Below, in pieces: positions 26,201 through 36,900 of a stretch of DNA of 64,000 nucleotides. The stretch comes from Norana najaformis (lineage: Eukaryota > Annelida > Clitellata > Crassiclitellata > Hormogastridae), in the NCBI GenBank assembly GCA_964023275.1, contig OZ029922.1, forward strand, positions 3,657,696-3,721,695, in the 5' to 3' direction. Below the pieces are notes generated by a model. That model was given only the letters and a program-made list of their open reading frames with translations, searched no databases and was not told the origin of the DNA. The first letter of the stretch is position 1. Every line of letters begins with the position of its first letter. The translations under genes were made by a program, and so were the position numbers.

Positions 26201-29200
26201 GGACAAGTCCTTTTGTAAGTAAGCATAGTTACAGTTTTAGATTTTGGGGAGTCCAGATTTAACACCACTTGTGAATCTCTTACTTTTGATCAATCTGGTT
26301 TGGTCTAAGGAGTCAAGGTCTGAGATTAATGAATTTATCGATTTGATTTCCACAGGAAAACTTAATGGATTCATAACTGATATACTTCACATAAAATTAC
26401 AAGTGCTAATATTTATAGATATCAACTGAAAGTGAAGTGCCTAAAACTGTTGCTGACTCACTTCATCTGGTGAAGCTTCCATCAGCAGACCCTCTCGTTG
26501 TGCGCTGAAAAACAAACACAGATCCAGCTTCACATAAAGAAATCGATTTCTGTGCCACAATTTCAAATTCATCTGTGAAGGTGATGGACTATAGAATGAT
26601 GCCCCAACCTACAGAAGTTCTAAGATTAGATTACATTAGAAGGCATCCAAAGTGAGGCCATGTTTTTCAAAGTACCCTCCCCTTACAAATCTCAATTATA
26701 TATATTTACATATATATATTTATATGAGACAGAGAGAGACAGAGAGAGGCAGAGAGATACAGAGACAGACAGACAGAGAAAGAGACAGACAGACAGAGAG
26801 AATATTTATAGGGTAACAATAAAAGACGTTCATCATCTCGTGACAGTGGACAATACCACTCAAAACAATGTGTCATATGGTAAGATTAAGGAACTGAGCA
26901 CTTCATTCAGATTTGGTCAAAACTCACCATGTGACGTGGAAATAAGTGCGGCACATTCCGGCATCACAGCCAATACAAACTCCTGTCCGACTGAAACGTT
27001 CATCTTCACAAAGACAACATTCCTAAATAAATAAAAAATTACATAACAAATATATAAAACCACTCAGAGTAATAAAAACTTACTTTACATTTTAACATTT
27101 ACACCTCTGTATGTATATATGCATCATATAAGCATGTATGTGTATGTACGTGTGTATGTACGCATGAATGTGTCAAACCACTCAGAATAATAAAAACTTA
27201 TTTTGCATTTTAAACAAGAAAGCAAGAAATGTGTCCTACCTTTGATCCCCATTTCGAATAGTTCATTTCAAACAGTGTTATGTTGTTCAGCTTCTCAACG
27301 TCACCAAATGCAACACCAGGTACATAAAGCGCACAGACAAGATGGACCCATCTAAATAAACAAACCACCATCACCATCACCATTCTCACTCAATCTAATT
27401 CTGTCCTTAAAACAGAATCAGCCTAGACTTAAAAACCAGTCAAAATACAGCATCTACGTATCTACAGAATATAAATTAATTTTAAAAAAATAAAAAAAGA
27501 ATTAATAAAAGATTGCTCACCTCCTAGCATCCGTCTCTTTGAAAATTCCACCTGAATTTGGACACAACTCACAATGCTGGTAAAATCCAAAAAGAAACAC
27601 ATACAATTAGTAAAGCAGCGAGTTTTACCAATAAACAATTAAACTAATGCACTGGAGTATCAGAAGGTTGGCGTTAACAAGGTAATACGATTAGCTGTCA
27701 TTTGACTGATCTGGTGACGTCTGCATAATAATGACGACAACAGAGAAACAATACCTATGGAAGAATACAGAAACAGGGAATAACTCTAGCACTACGACAA
27801 AATAAAACAAAAGCAAGGCTTAGAATACACGAATCTCAGGAAATGAAAGACAAGTACAGGAAACTGTGCAACAAGGTAAGAACATCCACAAGAAATGACA
27901 AACTGGATTAGATGGAGTAACAATGCAACATCATTAAAAACCAAACAAAGGAGAATTTAACCAGCGACAACAAATATGAATGCATCTTAATGCAACTGAC
28001 GAACTAGAAAGAAAATTCTACCATAGAATTGTTCAGTTTCTTACAGGTTTAACTCCAGCTCTGCAGGCATCACAAAACCACGGCTCCATGCTGGCTGACG
28101 ACTCCGAGCTGACAACCGACAGCGAATCACAAACTCCATAGCATCCTGTCACAAGTATCACTAATTATACATAAATAAGTCTATGAGTCAACGTGAATCA
28201 TTCATATATGCATTTATTCAATCATTCATTCACGACTGATTCGTCGGTCGGCCGGTCAGGTCAGGTCAGTCAGTCAACAGTACTAGTCTGTCGGAATGAA
28301 ATATTTTACCAAAATTTCCCCAAAGCTTCTCTTTGTCATAAACAAAAACCGAATCTAAGAAACAAACTGCTGCAAAATTAGGCTGATATCAAAAGAGAAT
28401 GAAAAAGATTTGCTAACCTTCATGAACTAAAACAGAGCAGCTGTCACATTCTAGGATCTCATCATTTGATTGCCTGAAATCAATACAGCAATAAGTCAAA
28501 TTACTAATTTATTTACCAATGCTAAACAATTATTTATTATTACCTGAGAGAATTAAGTTGCTTCATATATTCAAATAGCACCATTACTTAATAACATGTG
28601 TATGTATGTGTCATTAACTGTTGGCTCTTAGCACGTGTTATGTGCATGTTCTGCAGGCGACTGAAGGCCTTTTCAACAGTGATTTTACTTTTTTGGGTCG
28701 GAAGCACCTCTGTTGAGTTTATCCTCTAAGAGGCGGTTTATAAGTCTCAAATTAAAACTACAATTATGTTCACTTCAAAATCCACACACATTTCCCTTGA
28801 ACAAAGGCCTCCCCTTCACAGCTGAGACAGCTAACCTGCAACTCTCACATTCATCCATTACTCTGACATATGTATGACCGTCTTTGCTCCTAGATTCATA
28901 TTTTGTGACTCTGAGAGTGCAATAAGTGCTTTATAATACATAAAAAAAATAAGTAAACTGATCAACCATCCCAGTCAAGAGGCTCAATAAAGTTGGATTT
29001 TGACTGGACTTCAGTAACAATTATCTGCTACGGTTTCAACTGAAGTGACTGAGTGCATCAAGCTAAAGGTGCTATAAGGTCATTAGGTTAGATTACGATC
29101 AACAGAACTGAAATTCTGTACATGAGTTATCACTGCGTTGTCGTCTGAGACAATGAATGTTTAGCAGTGCAAAGGTTTTGTTTACATACCCAGCATCCTT

Positions 29201-32200
29201 AAGACAGACGCTGCAAATCAGGACTTTCAGTTTTCTAGAAGAAACTGAACTGACAGCTGTTTCTTCTGAAGGAGCCTGGAAAAAATAAACAATCACAGAA
29301 CCTATAAACACCAGCAAAACAGAGATTGTTTTAAACCGGCTGCAGTTTCTTTAATACACACAGACAGATTTCAATTTCTTAATACACATTCCACTTAACA
29401 GTTTGACAGGTCATCAAGAAGCACTACATAAATGATCAGATACATACATACATACACAGATACATACGCATACATACATGTACATAAACACAAAATACAA
29501 ACATACACAGATAGCACATACATACATACTACATACATATACACACACATAGATACTACACACACACATGCTTGTATACTACATATATACATGCATGCAT
29601 AATGATGATGACAGACCGATCTTAAGTTACATTTTAGTACCTTTGTGAGGTTCGAAAAGGTGCTATATAAATACAAGAAACATATATGCATACATACATA
29701 CATATATGCATACAAACATACATACATCCATACACACATACACGTACATACATACATACATACACACACACATATACATACACATACATACATACATAAA
29801 TGCACATATGACAAGAATGATGATGACAATGATAATGATGATTATAGGGTTCCATAACATAATCACATGATTTTTGTCTTAGCTGGCAATTAGCATCAAG
29901 CTTCCTGACCGTTGCAAAAGCACGAGAAGAGGCAAAACATCACCAACTTACTTTACTAGGCGAGAACTTTGTTTGCACAGGCAGTGGAGCCTGCAATGGA
30001 ACAACGGCCGAGCTCAGGTTCGTCGTTCTTTGTGCAGGAGTTCCTTCTGAATCGTCTTCTGAAAGACTATTGTTGGTCTGTTTGCTGCTGATGACCCCAG
30101 ACGACCTACCATCATCCTCTTCTTCGTCCTCCTCCTCTTCGTTTGCTGCTTGGTCATCTTTGCCACTCTCCTCATCTTCGTCGTCTTCGTCAAAGTCATC
30201 ATCATCACCGCTTTCGCCTGAAAATTCACCCGGAGATATTTTCAGTGGAATGAATGAAAGGTATTTGTACTTTGTGCACAGCAAAGAGGATGGAATGCAC
30301 TACCAACACGCATATCACATTTCACAAGGCTTCTGCAATAAACCACATCCTCATCTTTAACCATCCATAAAAATTGAATAAAAAACGTTATGTTTAGAAC
30401 TGTATGTGTAGCATGGCGGTCCATTCTGTACTCCATGATCTGTGACCCAACAGTTGCAGGTTTGAGCCTGATGAATGAGCTCCACTTAACACCTCTGGAC
30501 AAGTTGTGCACCCTTGTCTTGCACCTCAGATTCAGATTTACTGACCATGTGCATGTAATAAATGCAAAAAAGTCATAAAATTCTTTATAATGAAATAAGT
30601 CAAAATGAGACTCTGGCATATGTAAGTTATTAGTAGGAACAGTGCATTATTAAAATCTTCCCAATAAACTGCCTAACATACAAAATTATGCAGTTAGACA
30701 GCAAGCTATGTATTTATTTAGGGCTTTACAATCTGTCAGGAGAACCCATTAGCAGATCAAACTGTTTAAGCATGCAAACAAAAGATCTTATGACGACAGA
30801 ACAAATGGAAAAAAGCGTATTTCTCTGAGCAATTCTAACCATCCTCGACTTTGAAGTCGCTGTCATCTGAACTGTTGTCAAGTCCTGCGAAGTCTAACTG
30901 CAAGAGATGAGGTTGCACTGGCTTGACTCTCCTCTTGTGAGGATCGCGTTCAACTGCAAACATACAGCAACAACAAAATTCCATTCAGCAACCAACATTT
31001 AGCAACGAAGCAAAATCACGTTCATGCAAATTCTTTTATCTTATAGACCTAAGACTTTATTGTAAATAATACATATATATAATATATATAATAATTATAT
31101 ATATATATACAGATGTTCGGTGTCATTTAACAATGTCTTCCATGCACTGCATGGTGGCTTGGTGGGTAGATGATGTTGACAAACACAACATAGTAAAGCA
31201 GCATCCAACCCAGTTAGTACTTGGATAGGTTATCATTGTAACTGTAATAGTAATTGTAAATTGAGATTTATAAAGCGCCTCTTAGAGGATGAATTCAACG
31301 GAGGTGCTTCTGACCTGAAAAGGGTAAAATCACAGTACAGACTTCAGGCACCTGCGGAACACTGAGAGGGGGAGAGAAAGGAGCTCAAGAATACATTGAA
31401 TACCAGGCCATTATATCTGCATTCCACAATGTTGGCCCAACCACCAAATAAGGCTTTCAAGTCCATTCAAGTTTTCGCAGTTAACGACAGAGTTAGTAGT
31501 GGACCACCCATTCAGTTGATTCTCAGACAGTGATCGAAAGGTCTTCAAACACAGAGTTCCTGCCATAGATTATTCTTTAATGCAAAGCATTCAACATTGC
31601 CACTGCTCTAGTAAGTAGGAAGGGTCAAGGTGGTTAGCATGCTGGATGCTCAACCATGAGGTCAGGGTTAAAATCCCTGCCAGGATAGAAATTTACTTAA
31701 AGAAATCTGCTCCGCTAGCAGGTTGACAGTTCAGTACGGCACTATACATGAAGATCTGGCCTAGAACAGCCGCTCCAGTTGCAGGCTTATACTCATCTTG
31801 AATTTAGCCGTATAATTATGCAGCCAGGATTTAGTACACTATCAACTAATACTTCATGCACAATGAACACGGAATTGACAACGCAAATCACCCCAATGTA
31901 CACTGAATTAAAATCATATACAGCAGAAAACTTACCAACACACACAAACATATACAAGCATGTGTATATGTGTGCTTGTGTACATATACATCCAAGCATA
32001 AGTAAGTAAGTAATGCATTTATTAACATGCCATATGTTCATCGGCTGCGGGAGGAATCAGAGGCATACATACATATATATATAATATACACAGATATATC
32101 CACACATGTATATAGACATATACATATATATATGCATATATATATGCATGTATATATCTATATATATATATACACACAATATATACAAACAAACATATAA

Positions 32201-32910
32201 GTATGTATGTGCATGTATACAAACATACATAAATACATATGTGGATATACACAATCAGTAGTTATTATTTTGGCTGAATTGTTATACTGTATAAGTTATA
32301 AAAATTGTTAGGCCTCCTTTCTAGGGCTGCTGTTCATAGTCAACTTGGGTGGCTATTTTCTTGAACTGTTGCCTGCTTGCTTACTTTTGCCGAATGATAA
32401 CAAACATAAAACCTTATTTTGATGACTACTAAAACAAACACTATGTTCCAGTTGACAAATCAACTGGGTTTGCAGTTAAGCTTTGGTGTTCTAATAGTTG
32501 AAGTTCACGTATTATGTCTGAATCGCACAAGTTCACATTAATAACGGACAGTTTATAACGGCACTGGTAAAGAAAGCAGTGTCGCGAGAAGGATGACACA
32601 AAACTTCCGAAAACTTCAGTGTCCAGTGAAGAGTTTTCAACTAAACGCTAATTGTACCGGGAGACACCGAATGACCGGCTGCATGAAAGCAAGTAAGATA
32701 CGTAAATACATATGACAAAGACACAGGTTTTGTTCTTCTCGTGGCAAATTTTAAGACCCACTTATAAATCAAAACACTATTTGTATGTCTTACACCCCTG
32801 CTAAGATCAATTTTACTTTAGTATATTCTTAATCCAGAAAACTTACGCATAGTTTTGTACAGAAATTCTACGCTGGGATTTATTTCACGCATTTTTTCCG
32901 AGTCCGCCAT
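14287..32910 (-). CDS. PHF14: PHD finger protein 14 (PHF14), at least 22 exons
   Basis: Exons (minus): 32910-32847, 30953-30840, 30217-29952, 29275-29190, 28473-28418, 28145-28045, 27576-27521, 27351-27240, 27022-26928, 26504-26462, 25619-25479, 24941-24866, 24289-24195, 23326-23248, 22816-22710, 22254-22159, 21406-21312, 20579-20448, 19449-19305, 18641-18552, 16031-15953, 14892-14287. Phases agree except between 18552 and 16031, where an exon of length 3n+2 is missing from my model. Order: VKP motif with SSDDSDFKVED, acidic region, first PHD (LICSVCLKDAG to EPWFCDAC), extended PHD (CELCPNSGGIFKETDAR, WVHLVCALYVPGVAFGD, GVCIGCDAGMCRTYFHVTCA), KEKLPRMLLTSANALRQLLK, a coiled coil, a third PHD (CSFCKKTHDQHLLAKCDKC, LGCLNPPLTRMPKKTK), half of a fourth PHD (CLRPPRTKSP, WHCEDC) and a Ser/Thr-rich tail ending VIEISDDD. 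Human PHF14 is a nuclear histone H3 reader acting in transcriptional repression. Introns carry SINEs, a hAT-type element and microsatellites. Confidence 0.95.
14976..15150 (+). repeat. tRNA-derived SINE (family B) in a PHF14 intron
   Basis: Shares ggggcacggtagcctatggg, the B box ggggtcgagccc, gtgtagggagcttgagcaag and an aataat-rich tail with the copy at 14008. Confidence 0.8.
15510..15762 (-). repeat. SINE family I fragment with internal 23-bp minisatellite
   Basis: The left part (aaagtatcccatatcccaca, ggagatgctcatttcc, gtcctggacat) matches the fuller copy at 51700-51965. The end of that shared region, cccagctta...gtaccaaatt, is here amplified into four exact-length 23-bp units at 15671-15762 (cagcttacacttgtaccaaa plus tta). 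Confidence 0.75.
16690..16960 (+). repeat. Family C repeat in a PHF14 intron
   Basis: Carries gcaccagtgtctaatgcaca, aggcatcagctgatggc, gtcagtccactaagaca, gtcttaagacaagagtgaaa and ggactcagcaggatgaacag, all shared in the same order with the copies at 43550-43780 and 60235-60440. Confidence 0.7.
17054..17438. mobile_element. Non-autonomous hAT-type element (385 bp) with 8-bp target duplication
   Basis: The ends TAGGACTGTACCGAA and TTCGGTACAGCCCTA are inverted repeats. Both sides are flanked by ctaaatac (17046-17053 and 17439-17446), an 8-bp duplication as made by hAT transposases. The interior has several attcggccgaat palindromes and no coding frame. It lies in the PHF14 intron where the missing PHD exon would be expected. 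Confidence 0.85.
20125..20318 (-). repeat. tRNA-derived SINE (family B), inverted, in a PHF14 intron
   Basis: The plus strand reads attattattatgatattgtg, cttattacacatgcaaggtc, gtccctacacagcaaccatc, ggcttgaacctgctctc and ccaagcacactaaccacttggctactgtg, the reverse of the family B order. Confidence 0.75.
21080..21275 (-). repeat. tRNA-derived SINE (family B), inverted, in a PHF14 intron
   Basis: Same order as the copy at 20125: attatttctgtgtttattaa, agtcaatgatgctaagcaat, ggtccctaaaacgtaaccat, aaggcttgaaccccgtactc and aattggctac. Confidence 0.75.
26697..26801. repeat. TA and GACAGA simple repeats
   Basis: A tatata stretch followed by gagacagagagag and cagacagacagagaaag units in a PHF14 intron. 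Confidence 0.95.
29437..29800. repeat. CATA microsatellite in a PHF14 intron
   Basis: Interrupted (CATA)n array in two blocks, broken at about 29600-29685 by a short unique segment containing aggtgctatataaata, a motif that recurs in several repeats of this window. Confidence 0.95.
30405..30480 (+). repeat. tRNA-like SINE head fragment
   Basis: Reads tgtagcatggcggtccattc then ttgcaggtttgagcctgatg, an A-box/B-box pair similar to the inverted head at 51900-51960. It is in a PHF14 intron. Confidence 0.5.
31627..31700 (+). repeat. tRNA-like SINE head fragment
   Basis: Reads ggtggttagcatgctggatg then cagggttaaaatccctgccagg, spaced like the A and B boxes of a tRNA-derived promoter. No tRNA cloverleaf is complete. 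Confidence 0.5.
32063..32250. repeat. TA/TACA simple repeat in the first PHF14 intron
   Basis: Alternating tatata, catata and acaaacat units over about 190 bp; the tyrosine/isoleucine-rich frames here are artefacts. Confidence 0.93.
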
Positions 32911-33927
32911 TTTTAACCATAGAATGTAAACCTAGAAGCAATTATAAACCAGCGGAATTTCATTCGAAAGAAACATCAAAGTTAGTAGGAAACACTTCCG
33001 CAATGCATTGTGGAGCAAGTAGGTCAAGCCTTAACTAAGTTTCTGATATCGTAATCGTAATTTTAAGCTCGAGATTTCTACAGCGCCCAGTAAGCTAAAT
33101 AGCGGGAACCAGATTATTCATAGGCGCTCAGTCAAAACAAAATTGAAAGGCAGGAAAGGTTCGGTTCCAGGTCAAGATCCAATTCCAACACAGCCATTTG
33201 ATTGTTTTGCCTGCCTGCCTCTTGGATCTGACCTGGAACCGAAACCCTTCTGCCTATTAATTTTGTTTTGACTGAGCACCTTTGAATGATCTAGTTCCCG
33301 TGATTTAGCTTACTGGGCGCTGTAGAAATCTCGAGCTTACGATTACGATTACTGACTGGGATATTCTATATGACCTAGTTACTTCCATAATATCTCTAAA
33401 ATCGCTGACAAACCCTTTTAGTTCTCAGCATATTTTGCGCCACATCTGTCGCCTTTTCTTTTTACCTTTCTCCTCATTTTCAATCTAATTTTTCATTTCT
33501 TTTAGACTCACAAAAAGCTGCCTATAATTTTCTTATAAACATTTCAAATTTTTAGAGACTTGTGGAAAGGGCTCAGTTGGGGGGTGGTCCGGTGGCCTCT
33601 GCTATCGAGTCGTCACTGATTACCTCAAGATCGATCAAACCCTCATTAGTTTACTGTTGATGATAACCCCAACATATTTAAAATATTAAAAAGTTGACGA
33701 ATTGCTTGCTTACTTGCTAAGGGTGCATGGCGTCTCTCGCAACCGCGGCGTGGCAACCACTCGATTCAGTTTAAAGGAATGCCAGTGGTCAGTGTTTACG
33801 CGTTGTTGTTACACCAATGAAATATAGAAATTCGCTAAAGTGGAAACCGATATATGCTACTGATTATCACCTTTCAGCAAGCGAACATTATTTCGTTAGT
33901 TGTGGTCACCGTTGAATTGGTATTAGA
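32911..33927. promoter_or_regulatory. Divergent intergenic region between PHF14 and the KIAA1549-like gene
   Basis: The two start codons point away from each other 1017 bp apart, so this interval probably holds both promoters. Nothing resembling a coding exon is present. The middle (about 33050-33357) is filled by two head-to-head copies of one SINE family. No TATA box is obvious next to either start codon. Transcription start sites cannot be placed from sequence alone. Confidence 0.5.
33050..33357. repeat. Head-to-head pair of SINE family A copies (inverted repeat)
   Basis: The left half, read on the minus strand, and the right half, read on the plus strand, both contain the family A order: gatccaattcc, gacctggaacc, gttttgactgagc, a short spacer, gggcgctgtagaaatctcgag, and a tail of attacg repeats. 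They meet near 33180 at the shared aagatccaattcc start. The arms are about 125-170 bp, so transcripts through this region could fold into a hairpin. Confidence 0.75.
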
Positions 33928-36900
33928 ATGCTTACCATTTTGTTGATTGCCGTGGCTCTACCACTGGTACGCTGTCAAAACAGAGCGCCGAAAGGTGAGC
34001 GATGATGGAAGTCAAATAAATGTAAATAAATAAACACGTTTTTCAATAGCGGCTGTATGATCTTGACCTCGAAACCATTTCTCGTGTACGGACCGATGCC
34101 CTTTTCTTACTTAACTCAGTTGACTGTTGTATAATTATGCAGCTCTGGTAATTATTAATGAAATGATGCTAAGAGAAAATCTGATATGCTACTAGTGTGC
34201 CTAATTACTGTAATCCATGTCTCTGGGGAAATGTGAACAGATGCAAATTGAAAAAATTAACCTGCAGAAACCCCTACATGTGACATTGGGTAAGCACAGA
34301 AGATAGGCTCTCTGCAAAATTGTTACGTACTTATTTACCCAGTTGTCATTTGTATCACCTCTATCTATCACTTTTGAGAGGTACTAGAGGTGCTATGTAA
34401 AATCTATACAGATTGCACCATTTCCCACCAGATGGTGCACAAAACTGTGTGAGGGAGACCAGCTTATTCACCCATGCATTGATTTACACCTATACATCCA
34501 AAACATCACCCACCATAGCCACCACACTGTCTCTTTGTCTGACTTTTAAATCTTGACATGGAACCGAACCCCTTTTGCCTATCGATTTGGTTTTGACTGA
34601 GCGCTTGTGAATAAGCTGGTCCCTGTGACGGCTTTTGTTGGGCACATAAAAATCTCGGGATTATGATACATTGCATGCATAAACTCATTGCATACACAAA
34701 ATGTCTGCTTGCATAAAAACTTCTTGGTTCAGTTAAGATCTGTTAGATATGCTGAAAGTATTTGGCGATAGTGTTTGGCAGGATGGGAGGGAAGAACAGA
34801 AGAGGACGCCCTAACAGAGAGTGGGTAGACGACATCATCTCTTGGTGCAGTAATAATTCCTTACAACAACTAAGCCACCTGCCACAGGATAGAGACAATT
34901 GGACGGAGATGGTGAAGCGCGCATCAAGCACCTACGGGCGCTGAACCCATGGTGACTGATGATGATGATTTGGCTAATCCGCCTGCCTCATGTAAAATGT
35001 CCAGTCTAGAATCCTGTGCCCTGCTTGATGGCAGAGCTCTTCAGAGCTGTCTGTGCACACTTAGCAACAGGCAAACCAACCTTGGGCAAGGCATTGCTGG
35101 GCATTTGAACTTGATCAACAAAGACTGAAACACATGTAGCAAGTATACGTCTGGTAATGTGTCTTTATCCAGTCTGTTGTTTTTACCTGTTGATGAAAGT
35201 CCTAGAAATATCCTTGAAAAGTACTGGGAATATCCTTGAAAAGTCTTAGAAATATCCTTGAAAAGTCCTGGGAATAACCTTGCAAAGTCCTGGGAATATC
35301 CTTGAAAAGTCCTGGGAATTTTGTGCTAAAATCCTTGGAATATCCTGAGAAAAGTTTTATCTGCACCACACATTTTCTAAGGGTCCTGTGGATCGTTCAG
35401 GAGTGACCATCGATTGATGCCTTGTGCATTATGATAAATTAAATGGCACAACAGAAATTTCCAGATTAGATTAGAAAGGAAAATACAACTGTCCAGATCT
35501 TGTGCTTGCCAATTTGTCTTGACTAAGCAGCTGTGATCCTACATGTTTGTATCTCTTAGTAGAGAAGAACTGTCCCTTAATGACTCATTAGTATCTGAGC
35601 AGATTTCTTTACTGTCGTAGATGTCTACTGGTGTGGATAGTTAGTTCTAGAGGTTAATTAGAATTGCAGTTCTATTAGATGGCTTGTCTTTTTATTTAGT
35701 CTCACAGTTTCAGTGTTTTTATGACTTCATTAACATTTGGTTAACATTGTTTGCAGTGTTCTGTTGCTAACACAATTATTTTCATTTGTTTCTAGACAGT
35801 TTGAAACACAGTTTTATTGACTATGCTAAAAGCAGTGTAGCAGAAGATCAAGTGTTGCCTGGCAATGTTAATTCCTTTGCTTCTAATAGCACCAGTAGCT
35901 TAGAGGAGACTCACTTAGACTTACCTGCTTACAGTGCTCACTTCACCTACAGGAACATGTCACCTTTGCATGTAAGTACTTTAGCTGACCTCAGTCGTCA
36001 AAGAATGCAGCTTGAACTATTTAACTCTCGTTCCCAAGAAAACTCAAAGGAACTTACATCATTGGAAGGTTTTAAACAGGACAGTGCTGAAGACCATTTG
36101 CTGGATGTTAATAAAACTACTGAACAACAAAGAAAAAGATATTCACTCAGTTCCATTGTGCAACATCAGGCTGGTTTACTGAATTATTCTGAAGATCCTG
36201 AGCCTGCATTGCCTCCTGGAGAGAAATATACAGTGCAAAGAAAAATAGATACACAGAAATTTAAAACAGTTCAGAATTTGATACATGCTGTAAAAATGGC
36301 CAAAGACATGGCAAAGTTGCATGCAAGAAAAATCAAAGAGAAATTTATCAGGAGGCAAAAGTCACGCAAGCAAGAAAGAAACAACGATGAGACTTTGTTA
36401 ATCTCAAAACAAGTATCACATACTGCACCTTCTGGAAGAGTTTTTAGTAGGATTGATAGCAAGCTTGCTACAAACAAGAGAACTTATTTTCACGATGTCC
36501 TTTGCAACATAAGCTTGCTTATGGATTTCCACAGCTCAACATTTTGTGTATTAGGTGCCAGTAAAAGAGGTAGAAACTTTTCAGATGGGTCACATAAACA
36601 GCACCTTTTAAGAGTCAAAAGGGCTGATGTGCAGACAGACTCACTGGATAATTTTTTAAGCGCTCAGGTTATCATGAGCTCTGTGCCACTAAAAGCTTTA
36701 CAACAAGAGGCAGATGAAACACACAACAGTACAATTTCTTTAACATTTTCAGCTTCACAACTACCAGTTACGACATCACACCTACAGGACTCCAGAAATC
36801 AAGCTACTGATTCTGGTACCTCTAGTAATACCACAATGAATGTACCACTGACAACATCACAGTTACTATTCACAGCAACACCGCAACTACAAGTTGCAAC

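Noticed and set aside
35199..35319. CRISPR-like regular repeats
   Set aside because: The units are contiguous without spacers and the genome is eukaryotic; this is a minisatellite.
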